Assembly: GCF_000420645.1 (NCBI RefSeq) | Contig: NZ_ATVI01000010.1 | Coordinates: 1-64,000 of the forward strand | Direction: 5' to 3' | DNA from: Nevskia ramosa DSM 11499 | Lineage (GTDB): Bacteria; Pseudomonadota; Gammaproteobacteria; Nevskiales; Nevskiaceae | DNA: 64,000 nucleotides | Notes under the pieces: model-generated | The model's input: the letters and a program-made list of their open reading frames with translations, nothing else | What the model was told of the DNA's origin: nothing | The model's database searches: none | In this document: piece after piece, positions 19,034-26,960 of the stretch | How the letters are laid out: the number at the start of each line of letters is the position of its first letter | Numbering within the stretch: position 1 is the stretch's first letter | Made by a program: the position numbers and the translations under genes

Positions 19034-19197
19034 GCGTGCTGCAGCCTGAACTGATCTCGTTTTTCTGATCCTCGTATCGAATCTGACTTTCCGTTGCATG
19101 CATCTGCCGATCTCGGCAACGGCGATTCAAGTCTCGGAACTGACCCGACTGTCCAGGCGGATTCATCAGGCGCGAAGCTCGCCCGTACAATCCGGCG

Positions 19198-20634
19198 ATG
19201 ACCACTCCTGATCTTTTACTGCTCGCAGTTTCCCTGATTGCCGCAGTTGCCGCCGTGCTTGCCTGGCTGGCGGCGCGCGCCCTGTCGTCCCGATTGAACG
19301 ACGGTGCCCGCGATGCCGCCCGGCTCGAAACTGCGGTGCGTGACGAGGCGGCGACGGCGCGTCGCGAAGCCGGCGAGCAGGCCGCGCGAGGCCGCGATGA
19401 ACTGGCGGCGGCGCTGGCCCGCTTCGGCCAGGCGCAGACCGCTCAGGCCGATGTGCTCGGACGGCAGCTCGCCGGCCAGCTGGAAACCTTTGCCCGTCAG
19501 CTCGAGACCCAGACCCGTCTTGGCGACGAGCGTCAGCAGGCGACGCTGGCGGAAGGCCGGGCCGCACGCGAGCAGCAGGCACAGGTGCTGGCGCGCTTCG
19601 GCGAAGCGCTGGCCACGCAGTTCAACAGCTTGAGCGAAGCCAGCGCGCAGCGCATGAACGAGCTGCGCGGCACGGTCGAAACGCGCCTGGCGGCGATCCA
19701 GGCCGACAACACGGCCAAGCTCGACGAGATGCGCCGCACCGTCGACGAAAAGCTCAACGACACCTTGCAGAAGCGCCTCGGCGAATCGTTCTCGCGAGTC
19801 GCCGAGCGATTGGAGCAAGTGCAGCGGGGTCTCGGCGAGATGCAGTCGCTGGCGGCCGATGTCGGTGGTCTGAAGCGGGTGCTGAGCAATGTCAAGACGC
19901 GTGGCACCTGGGGCGAAGTGCAGCTCGGCAGCCTGCTGGAGCAAGTGCTGGTCGCCGAACAGTACGAGCAGAACAAGGTGACGCGGCCGGGCACGCGCGA
20001 GCAGGTCGAATACGCGATCCGCCTGCCGGGGCGCGATGCGATCGATACGCCGGTCTGGTTGCCGATCGACGCCAAGTTCCCGCGCGAGGACTACGAGCGC
20101 CTGCTCGATGCCCAGGAGCGCGCCGATGCGGCCGGTGTCGAAGAGGCCGGCAAGCAGCTCGAGGCGCGCATTCGCCTGGAGGCCAAATCGATTCGCGACA
20201 AGTACATCGAGCCGCCGCACACCACCGATTTCGCGCTGCTGTTCCTGCCGACCGAAGGCCTTTACGCCGAAGTGATCCGCCGGCCGGGCCTGAGCGAATG
20301 GTTGCAGCGCGAATGCCGTGTGACAGTGGCTGGGCCGACGACCTTGACGGCGCTGCTGAACAGCTTGCAGATGGGTTTCCGCACCCTGGCGATCCAGGGC
20401 CGTGCCAGTGAGGTCTGGACCTTGTTGGGCGGTGTGAAGAACGAGTTCGAGAAGTTCGGTGACGTGCTGGCGCGCGCCAAGAAGCAGCTGGAAGCGGTGC
20501 AGAACTCGATTGGCGCAGCCGAGACGCGGAGCCGGCAGATCAGTCGCAAGCTGAAGAACGTCGAATCGCTGCCGGGCGCCGTGGTCGCGCCGATCCTTGG
20601 CCTGGAAGCAGAGGAAGGCGACAGCGAGGATTGA
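19198..20634 (+). CDS. rmuC: DNA recombination protein RmuC
   Basis: The protein is 478 residues. A single N-terminal membrane anchor (LLLLAVSLIAAVAAVLAWLAA) is followed by a long Gln/Ala/Glu-rich coiled coil (about 40-215). The RmuC nuclease-like core (about 225-430) includes VKTRGTWGEVQLGSLLEQVL, LPIDAKFPREDYERL and FLPTEGLYAEVIRRPGL. RmuC limits inversions at short inverted repeats in E. coli, and some homologues have been linked to restriction of foreign DNA. It is convergent with the lipoprotein gene at 20780, with a terminator between them. Confidence 0.95.
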   Translation: MTTPDLLLLAVSLIAAVAAVLAWLAARALSSRLNDGARDAARLETAVRDEAATARREAGEQAARGRDELAAALARFGQAQTAQADVLGRQLAGQLETFARQLETQTRLGDERQQATLAEGRAAREQQAQVLARFGEALATQFNSLSEASAQRMNELRGTVETRLAAIQADNTAKLDEMRRTVDEKLNDTLQKRLGESFSRVAERLEQVQRGLGEMQSLAADVGGLKRVLSNVKTRGTWGEVQLGSLLEQVLVAEQYEQNKVTRPGTREQVEYAIRLPGRDAIDTPVWLPIDAKFPREDYERLLDAQERADAAGVEEAGKQLEARIRLEAKSIRDKYIEPPHTTDFALLFLPTEGLYAEVIRRPGLSEWLQRECRVTVAGPTTLTALLNSLQMGFRTLAIQGRASEVWTLLGGVKNEFEKFGDVLARAKKQLEAVQNSIGAAETRSRQISRKLKNVESLPGAVVAPILGLEAEEGDSED

Positions 20635-20702
20635 TCGCCGGCGCCGAGCCGGACCACTGGTCTCGGTGATGGCGATCGCGGCTCTGCAGGAATCGAGCGC
20701 TC

Positions 20703-20735
20703 AAAGAAAAAGGGCCTGCATTGCTGCAGGCCCTT
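20703..20735 (-). terminator. Rho-independent terminator of the envelope operon
   Basis: An 11-bp perfect stem (aagggcctgca / tgcaggccctt) with a 4-base loop is followed on the minus strand by TTTTTCTTT. It lies 45 bp after the stop of the lipoprotein gene at 20780. The plus-strand side lacks a T run, so it serves mainly the minus-strand operon. Confidence 0.85.
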
Positions 20736-20779
20736 CTGAAGGCAAAAGCTTGAAGGCTGAGCCCCCCTTGCTCAGGCGC

Positions 20780-21529
20780 TCACTTCGAGATGCAGGCCTC
20801 GATCACATTGAGGCCCGCCAGCACGCCGATGGTCGGCGAGAAGTCGAGCCTTGCGCCGTTGAACGGCTGTGTCGTGACGACGCTGACGAAGGCCAGCGAC
20901 TGACCTGCCAGCAGCGGCAGGCCGAGCAACTGCAGGCTCAGTGCCGTATCGCTGGTCTGCACGCCCGGCCCCTGCACGACGGCACCCGTCGTGTTGACGC
21001 TGAAAGCCGAAACGCGAGAGAGCAGAGCCACATCGGCGACGGAGTCCTGCGGGTAGGCCACGAAGAAGCCTGCCCGACGCAACACCGTCGGTGAGCTGAC
21101 GTAGTTGGTCGTGCCGTAGCCGTTCAGATCGATCGTTCCCGCTACCCCGAGGCCCGCCGTCTCCACCGCAAAGGTGAAAACGTTGGCATCGAAAGCCGAC
21201 ACCGGAGAAGCGACGCGGCAGTTGAGGCAAAGACCTTCCGTGCCGACATCAACCGAAGTCACGTTGGCCACCGGTGCATAGGTGGCGTTCGGATTGTTCG
21301 GATTGCAGTCTTCCAGGCTGGTCGGCGGCGGCGGCGGGTTCGGCGAGCAGCTGATCACGCACTCGCCTGGATCGCCGCCCGTCGTGGTGCCACCGGTAGT
21401 AGTACCGGTGGTCCCCCCGCTGGTCGTACCGCCGCCAAGATCATCTTTCTCGTCTGCACAGCCTGCAAGACCCGCAGCCAGCATCACGGCTGCGGTCAGG
21501 GACACCAGGCTCAGATCACACTTGTTCAT
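20780..21529 (-). CDS. Lipoprotein with one copy of a four-cysteine domain
   Basis: The protein is 249 residues. The signal peptide ends in the lipobox LAGC. A short Thr/Gly linker and a Pro run follow. From about residue 78 comes one domain with the pattern C...CLNC...C. The same domain occurs twice in the upstream neighbour, with conserved RRAGF, LSLQLLG-type and FNxxRLxF motifs. It is the last gene of the four-gene envelope operon, 11 bp after the two-domain lipoprotein. Family not recognised; probably an outer-membrane-anchored surface or periplasmic protein. Confidence 0.8.
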   Translation of the reverse strand: MNKCDLSLVSLTAAVMLAAGLAGCADEKDDLGGGTTSGGTTGTTTGGTTTGGDPGECVISCSPNPPPPPTSLEDCNPNNPNATYAPVANVTSVDVGTEGLCLNCRVASPVSAFDANVFTFAVETAGLGVAGTIDLNGYGTTNYVSSPTVLRRAGFFVAYPQDSVADVALLSRVSAFSVNTTGAVVQGPGVQTSDTALSLQLLGLPLLAGQSLAFVSVVTTQPFNGARLDFSPTIGVLAGLNVIEACISK

Positions 21530-21540
21530 TCGCGATGGGC

Positions 21541-23106
21541 TCAGTTATTCGAGACGCAGACTTGGGCGACTTTCAGCTGGGCCAGTGCACCGACGACGTT
21601 GCGGAAGTTCAGACGAACTTCATCAAACTCGCCGGTCGAGACCAGGCTGGCGTAGATCGGTGCCCGGCCGCCGATCAGCGGCGTGCCCAAGAGATCCAGA
21701 TTCAACACGCTGCTGAGGCCGACTTCGGTTTGCAGCACGCCATTGCGCAAGGTGCTCACGCTGACGTTCTGCAGCAAGGTCAAGGTCAGCAGGGCGCCCG
21801 CAGGATCGCCAATCACGAAGCCAGCACGGCGACCGGCCGGATAGAGCGTCGAAGTGTCCTTGACAGACAGGATCGAGGTGCCGCCAAGCAGCGGTACCGG
21901 GGCGTTGACGGAAGCCAGAGTGAGCAGGTTGGTATCGGTGGCGAAACCCGGATCCTGAACACTGCAACCCAGGCAAAGACCTTCGCGCTCTTCGGTGGCG
22001 ACCGCGTTCGGACTCAGCAGCGGGCTCGAGGCATCGGGCAGGGCATCGCAGAACGAAGCCACCGCGCCGCCGGTCGTGCCGCCAGTCGTCGTGCCGCCCG
22101 TGGTGCCCGACGTCGTGCCGCCAGTCGTGCCCGAGGTCGTACCGCCGGTGGTTCCCGAAGTGGTACCACCAGTCGTGCCTGCGGTGGTTCCGCCGGTTGT
22201 GCCGCCCGTGGTGGTACCCGGGTCATTCGGGTCCACGGCGACGCAGGCCTGGAATACACCTAGCGTAGCCAGTGCATTGACCGCGGAACCGAAGCGGATG
22301 CGCAGTTCGTTGAACGGCGAGGTTGGGATGAAGCTGGCGAAGGTCGGTTCGGTGCTGCCGATGATCGCCGAACCAAGCAGGTCGAGCGACAGGGTGGTGT
22401 TGTCGGCGCTCGACTGGACCACACCGTTGTTAACAGCCTCGACTGTGACCTGCTGCAGCAGGGCCGCGGTCAGCAGGGCGCCAGCCGGATCGAAGATCAC
22501 GAAGCCAGCGCGACGGCCAGCCGGGTAGAGCGTGGCAGTGTCCTGCACCTGCAGTTCCGCCGAGCCGCCGAGCAGGCCGACCGGCGTGCTCAGCAACGAG
22601 ATCGTGTTGATATCGCCATCGATGGTGTTGTTCGGGTTGGCAACGCTGCAGCCGAGGCAGATGCCATTGGTTACGCCAATAGCGGTTGCATTCGGAAGCT
22701 GAATCGGCCGGTAGGTGCTCGACGTCGGATTACAGATGATGCCGCCGATGCCGCCCGTGGTTCCGGAGGTCGTGCCGCCGGTGGTACCCGAAGTGGTGCC
22801 GCCGGTGGTGCCCGATGTCGTGCCACCCGTGGTGCCTGCGGTAGTGCCTGAAGTCGTGCCACCCGTGGTGCCTGCGGTAGTGCCCGACGTCGTGCCGCCG
22901 GTAGTACCTGCGGTGGTGCCGGAGGTCGTGCCGCCCGTGGTACCTGCGGTGGTTCCCGAAGTCGTGCCACCCGTGGTGCCGCCGGTGGTGCCCGAGGTCG
23001 TGCCGCCCAGCCCGCTGGCGTCGTCCGCGCAGCCTGCAAGGCCGACGACCAACGCCATCGCGGCGACGATCGGGATCTTGCGCATGCGCTTTTGAAGATT
23101 GTTCAT
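21541..23106 (-). CDS. Lipoprotein with two four-cysteine domains and Thr/Gly repeat linkers
   Basis: The protein is 521 residues from ATG 23106, which follows GGAGAG. The lipobox GLAGC places the lipidated Cys at residue 26. Residues 34-120 are a Thr/Gly/Ser repeat (units such as GGTTSGTTAGTT). Domain A spans about 124-290, a second Thr/Gly linker about 297-347, and domain B about 352-520. Both domains share four cysteines (C, CLGC, C near the end) and the motifs LYPAGRRAGFVI-DPAGALL, LDLLG-IG and F-E-R-F. The fold is unknown to me; the cysteines suggest disulfides outside the cytoplasm. It is placed 39 bp after an OmpA-like gene in the same operon. Confidence 0.82.
   Translation of the reverse strand: MNNLQKRMRKIPIVAAMALVVGLAGCADDASGLGGTTSGTTGGTTGGTTSGTTAGTTGGTTSGTTAGTTGGTTSGTTAGTTGGTTSGTTAGTTGGTTSGTTGGTTSGTTGGTTSGTTGGIGGIICNPTSSTYRPIQLPNATAIGVTNGICLGCSVANPNNTIDGDINTISLLSTPVGLLGGSAELQVQDTATLYPAGRRAGFVIFDPAGALLTAALLQQVTVEAVNNGVVQSSADNTTLSLDLLGSAIIGSTEPTFASFIPTSPFNELRIRFGSAVNALATLGVFQACVAVDPNDPGTTTGGTTGGTTAGTTGGTTSGTTGGTTSGTTGGTTSGTTGGTTTGGTTGGAVASFCDALPDASSPLLSPNAVATEEREGLCLGCSVQDPGFATDTNLLTLASVNAPVPLLGGTSILSVKDTSTLYPAGRRAGFVIGDPAGALLTLTLLQNVSVSTLRNGVLQTEVGLSSVLNLDLLGTPLIGGRAPIYASLVSTGEFDEVRLNFRNVVGALAQLKVAQVCVSNN
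22063..22218 (-). repeat. Coding minisatellite, second Thr/Gly linker
   Basis: Degenerate direct repeats of the codons for Gly-Gly-Thr-Thr-Ser-Gly-Thr-Thr join the two Cys domains of the lipoprotein. The third-base choices vary between units, so the array is old or under protein-level selection. Confidence 0.8.
22738..23007 (-). repeat. Coding minisatellite, first Thr/Gly linker
   Basis: About 270 bp of imperfect tandem repeats, mostly 36 bp (GGTTSGTTAGTT, four to five units) and then 18-24 bp (GGTTSGTT units), follow the lipidated Cys. Copy number could differ between strains because the unit is a multiple of three bases. Confidence 0.82.
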
Positions 23107-23145
23107 GGTGCTCTCCACTACATTATCTGGTTGAGGACGACTGGC

Positions 23146-24213
23146 TTATCGGACGCCGATAACCTTGAATTCGGTGCGGCGATTAAGCTCGCAATCGTCT
23201 TCGCTGGTTTCCGGGTTGATCAGCAAACGCGACTCGCCGTAGCCGACTGCGGTCAGCTGATCCGGTCTCGCGCCCTGCGAGATCAGGTAGCTGCGGACCG
23301 AGTTGGAACGGGCCTGCGACAGTTTCAGGTTGTAGGCATCGCTGCCCTTGGAATCGGTGTGTCCACCGATCTCGACGTGCAGCGACGGCTGGCCGACGAA
23401 GGCCTTGACCACGGTGTCGAGCACGGCTTCGGCGTTCGGGGTCAGACGCGCCTTGTTGAACTCGAAGGTGACGCCCTTCAACTCGATGATCTGATCCGGA
23501 ATGACGCAACCTTCAGCGTCGACCTTCAGGCCGCGCGGCGTATCCGGGCACTTGTCGAGTTCGTCAGCGACGGTGTCGCCATCGGTGTCGATGAACGGTT
23601 TCGGAATTTCGCGAATCACTTCGACGATCTTCGGTTCCGGAGCCGGGATGGTCACGGTGCTCGACTCGCCGCGGCCGAGCGGGAATTCGAGACCCAGCGA
23701 GAAGCGGATGTCTTCGTTGCCGGCTCGGAATTCGTCACGGATGTAGCGGCCTTCGGCGCGAACGCGGATGCCGTGATAGAGGTCGGCGCTGACCAGGCCG
23801 GCGCCGGCGCCATAGATCACGCTCGCAGCGTCGCGCTTGTCAGGCGTCACGTCGTTGTAGGCGCCGCCGACACCGAGCAGCAGGAACGGGTGCACAGGCG
23901 CCGAGCCTTGGCGCTCGGTGATCGTGTAAACCAGATCGACCATGCCGCTGTACTGGTAGAAATCGGTGCCGTTGCCGTTGCCGGTCGCGTAGATCGCCCA
24001 GTGGGCGCCGCCTTCGATGCCGAGGTGCGGCGTGAACGAGTGACCGTAGAGCAGTGATACACCACTGCCGCTGCGGACACCGGTGCGGGCTTTATCGGGA
24101 ATTTCGTAAGTCGGCAGCACGCTGAGGTAATCGTGCTCGCCAACATTTTCCTCGCCCTGGGCAAGAGCGCCGCCACTGGCGAGCACCGCTGCCGCAATCA
24201 ATGCATTACGCAT
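23146..24213 (-). CDS. OmpA-like outer-membrane protein with TSP3 motif and peptidoglycan-binding domain
   Basis: The protein is 355 residues from ATG 24213, which follows CAGGGA; the upstream frame extension has no ribosome site. A signal peptide ends in GGALAQ. A predicted eight-stranded beta-barrel spans about 20-190. A type-3 thrombospondin-like calcium motif (DTDGDTVADELDKCPDTPRG) and a C-terminal OmpA domain (about 240-350) with HVEIGGHTDSKGSDAYNLKLS and GYGESRLL follow. It anchors the outer membrane to peptidoglycan. It is a paralogue of the gene upstream. Confidence 0.92.
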   Translation of the reverse strand: MRNALIAAAVLASGGALAQGEENVGEHDYLSVLPTYEIPDKARTGVRSGSGVSLLYGHSFTPHLGIEGGAHWAIYATGNGNGTDFYQYSGMVDLVYTITERQGSAPVHPFLLLGVGGAYNDVTPDKRDAASVIYGAGAGLVSADLYHGIRVRAEGRYIRDEFRAGNEDIRFSLGLEFPLGRGESSTVTIPAPEPKIVEVIREIPKPFIDTDGDTVADELDKCPDTPRGLKVDAEGCVIPDQIIELKGVTFEFNKARLTPNAEAVLDTVVKAFVGQPSLHVEIGGHTDSKGSDAYNLKLSQARSNSVRSYLISQGARPDQLTAVGYGESRLLINPETSEDDCELNRRTEFKVIGVR

Positions 24214-24293
24214 GTTTTTCCCTGTATGAGCCTGTTCAGTGTGTAGCGATAACGACGAACCCCCGGCCATCGGCAAGGGGTTCGTGTTCATCT

Positions 24294-25382
24294 TCAGCGG
24301 GCCTTGACCCGGAACTCGACGCGACGGTTCAGCAGGTAGTCGTCCTGATTCCGTTCCGGCTTGATCTTCAGCTGAGATTCGCCGTAGCCAACCGCCTTCA
24401 GCTGATCAGGCGAAACGCCCTTTTCGATCAGGTAAGCGCGGACAGCGTCGGCACGACCCTGCGACAGCTTCAGGTTGTAGGCCGCGGAACCCTGACTGTC
24501 GGTGTGACCGGCGATTTCGACCTGCAGCGAGCGCTGGCCTGCCATGCCCTTGGCGATGACGTCGAGCACCGACTGTGCATTCGGACGGAGCTTGGTTTCG
24601 TCGAGGTTGAAGGTGACGCCGCGAAGTTCGATCAGCTGGCCGGCGAGGATGCAACCCTCGGCGTCAACCTTCAGACCCTTCGGCGTATCCGGGCACTTGT
24701 CGAGTTCGTCGATGACGGTATCGCCGTCGGTGTCGATGAACGGACGCGGCACTTCCTTCTCCGTCTCGATGATCTTGGTCGCTTGCGGCGTGAACAGCGT
24801 GGTCAGCGTCTGACGGACGCGGCCGAGCGGAATTTCCACGCCGATGCCCACGCTCGGGTCGCCGTAGCCGCTTCTGTAGGTGGAGTACGTATAGCGCGCT
24901 TCGCCGCGGATGCGGACGTTGTGAAACACCGGCGCGGTGACGAAGCCGACGCCCGCGTTGACCGCGAAGCTGGAATCGTCACGGGTGTCGATCGCCACGT
25001 CGTCGCTGTGCGCGCCGATGCCGATCAGCGCGAACGGGGTGATCGGCCGTTCGTCGCGGCGATCCCAAGGCGTCACGGTCAGATCGACGCCGCCCTGCAC
25101 CTGATAGAAATCGGAGCCTTTGCCACGCCCGGTCTCGAAGAGCTGGAAAGCCACTCGGCCTTCCACCGACAGCAGTTCATGAAACTGATTGCCGTACATG
25201 AAGGCGATACCGCCGCCGATGTTGTCGGTTCCCCGGCCGTTGTCGGGAAACACCCCGGAAGCGATCACGCTCACGTAGTCGTTCGAGGTGTAGACGAGGC
25301 GATCGCGGACGATCGGTTCACCTTCGGCCAGCGCCGCGCTGCTGGCGCAGATCAAGGTCAAGGTCGCGAGATTCTTGAGCAT
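24294..25382 (-). CDS. OmpA-like outer-membrane protein, paralogue
   Basis: The protein is 362 residues with signal peptide MLKNLATLTLICASSAALA. It has the same architecture as its downstream neighbour: barrel, DTDGDTVIDELDKCPDTPKG calcium motif and an OmpA domain containing EIAGHTDSQGSAAYNLKLSQ. AGGAAGGG precedes the ATG. It is the first gene of the four-gene minus-strand cluster, 80 bp before the second OmpA gene. The 159-bp spacer to the D-amino acid dehydrogenase gene (also minus strand) should hold its promoter. Confidence 0.92.
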   Translation of the reverse strand: MLKNLATLTLICASSAALAEGEPIVRDRLVYTSNDYVSVIASGVFPDNGRGTDNIGGGIAFMYGNQFHELLSVEGRVAFQLFETGRGKGSDFYQVQGGVDLTVTPWDRRDERPITPFALIGIGAHSDDVAIDTRDDSSFAVNAGVGFVTAPVFHNVRIRGEARYTYSTYRSGYGDPSVGIGVEIPLGRVRQTLTTLFTPQATKIIETEKEVPRPFIDTDGDTVIDELDKCPDTPKGLKVDAEGCILAGQLIELRGVTFNLDETKLRPNAQSVLDVIAKGMAGQRSLQVEIAGHTDSQGSAAYNLKLSQGRADAVRAYLIEKGVSPDQLKAVGYGESQLKIKPERNQDDYLLNRRVEFRVKAR

Positions 25383-25541
25383 TTCCCTTCCTGAGTCGGT
25401 GTAATCAGTAGCTGCAACGGCGGTCAGCGCGGAACGCTTGCCGAGATTTTGAATGGTTATTTGCTCACAGTTTGGCTATCGGCCGTGCCATCGTCAAAGG
25501 GGTAGGTAAAATTGCAATATCCGGACCCGTCGCCAAAGCAC

Positions 25542-26819
25542 TCAAAAGCGGGTCGGAGCGTACGGTGCGAGATCCAGCGAAGGGGGGCGGTCGGACAATA
25601 ATTCAGCTACCAGCTGGCCGGTAATCGCCGACAAACTGACGCCCAGCATGCCGTGGCCGGTAGCCAGGGTCAGATTGGCGAGATGTGGTGCACGGCCGAT
25701 GATCGGCAGATCATCCGGGGTCATCGGCCGCCAGCCGTACCACTCCTCTTCCACCGTCGGCCCGACAGGTTCCTGCAGATATTCCGCCGCGCCGCGCGAA
25801 AGCGCGTCGAGCCGCAGGCGGTTCAGGCTGCTGTCATAGCCGGCGAATTCCATCGTGCTGCCGAGCCGGTAGCCGGAATCCCAGGCGGTGACGCAGACGC
25901 TGCGCTCCTTCAGCACCATCGGGATCACCGGCGCGATTCCCGGCCGGCTGTAGGTGATCGAATAGCCCTTGCCCGGCTGGATCGGAATCTTCAGCCCCAG
26001 CGCCTGCCCGAACTGCGGCGACCAGGCGCCGAGGGCAAGCACCACATCGCGGCCGCGATACCGGCCGCCGGAGGTCTGCACCGAGTCGATGCGGCCGTTG
26101 GCGGTCTCGAAGCCGGTGATCTGCACGCCTTGCTCGATGACGCCGCCGGCTGCGCGCACGGCGCGGACCAGTTCGGCGATGTAGGTGTTCGGCCGCAGCC
26201 GCGCGTCATCGGGATGGAAATAGCCGCCGGCCACCGAATCGTTCAGCGCCGGTTCTCTGGCGCGCAGGGCCGGGCCATCCAGCGCTACACAGGGAATGCC
26301 GAGCGAACGCAGCAGCGCCGCGTCCGGTGCGGCGTGCTCGTAGCCGGCGATCTCGCGATAGACGTACAGCGTGCCGCTGCGCTCGAACTCGCAAGCCAGG
26401 CCTTCGTCGGCGATCAGCTGTTCGAGACGCAGGCGCGAAGCTTTCAGCAGGATCGCCTTGGTCTGCGCCGTGGCCAGGAAGTCGCGCTCGTTGCACAGCT
26501 TCGCGAAACGCAGCAGCCAGCCGAGCAGGGCCGGGTCGAGGCTGGGCTTGATCCGCAGCGGCGCATCGGCCTTGAGCATCCACTTCAGCGCCTTGGCCAG
26601 CGTGCCTGGCGCATGCAGCGGCAGATGGCTGGGCGTGATGGTGCCGCAGTTGCCATGGCTGGCCGCGCTGCCCGGTGTCTTCTGCTCCAGGATCGTCACC
26701 GCCCGGCCGGCGCGCAGGCAGAACAGCGCCACGCTCAGGCCGATGACGCCGCCGCCGAGGATCAGGACATCGCAGGCGCGGGCAGAAACGCTGGCGGGCT
26801 GGGAACTGCTGTTGTTCAT
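25542..26819 (-). CDS. FAD-dependent D-amino acid dehydrogenase (DadA-like)
   Basis: The protein is 425 residues, the usual DadA length. The N-terminal Rossmann motif is VLILGGGVIGLSVALFCLRAG. ASHGNCGTITPSHLPLHAPG, the substrate-domain PIQPGKGYSITYSR and the C-terminal WYGWRPMTPDDLPIIGRAP and TGHGMLGVSLS are family hallmarks. It oxidises D-amino acids to keto acids and passes electrons to the respiratory chain. No dadX racemase is adjacent, so the physiological substrate is open; some homologues act on glycine-type or hydroxyproline substrates. Confidence 0.88.
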   Translation of the reverse strand: MNNSSSQPASVSARACDVLILGGGVIGLSVALFCLRAGRAVTILEQKTPGSAASHGNCGTITPSHLPLHAPGTLAKALKWMLKADAPLRIKPSLDPALLGWLLRFAKLCNERDFLATAQTKAILLKASRLRLEQLIADEGLACEFERSGTLYVYREIAGYEHAAPDAALLRSLGIPCVALDGPALRAREPALNDSVAGGYFHPDDARLRPNTYIAELVRAVRAAGGVIEQGVQITGFETANGRIDSVQTSGGRYRGRDVVLALGAWSPQFGQALGLKIPIQPGKGYSITYSRPGIAPVIPMVLKERSVCVTAWDSGYRLGSTMEFAGYDSSLNRLRLDALSRGAAEYLQEPVGPTVEEEWYGWRPMTPDDLPIIGRAPHLANLTLATGHGMLGVSLSAITGQLVAELLSDRPPSLDLAPYAPTRF

Positions 26820-26960
26820 CGAAGGACGGGAACCGGTGCGGGAACGAGGCTCGGGCGGGATGGCGGCCGAGCGCGCGGACTATAGAGCGGGCAGGATTTC
26901 CGTTCAGGCTTTCGCGCCTGGAATCATCGCCGTCGAACGCTACACTCGCGCACCATTTCG

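Noticed and set aside
22063-23007. Possible CRISPR-like tandem array
   Set aside because: The repeats are coding, in frame, and have no unique spacers; they encode Thr/Gly linkers.
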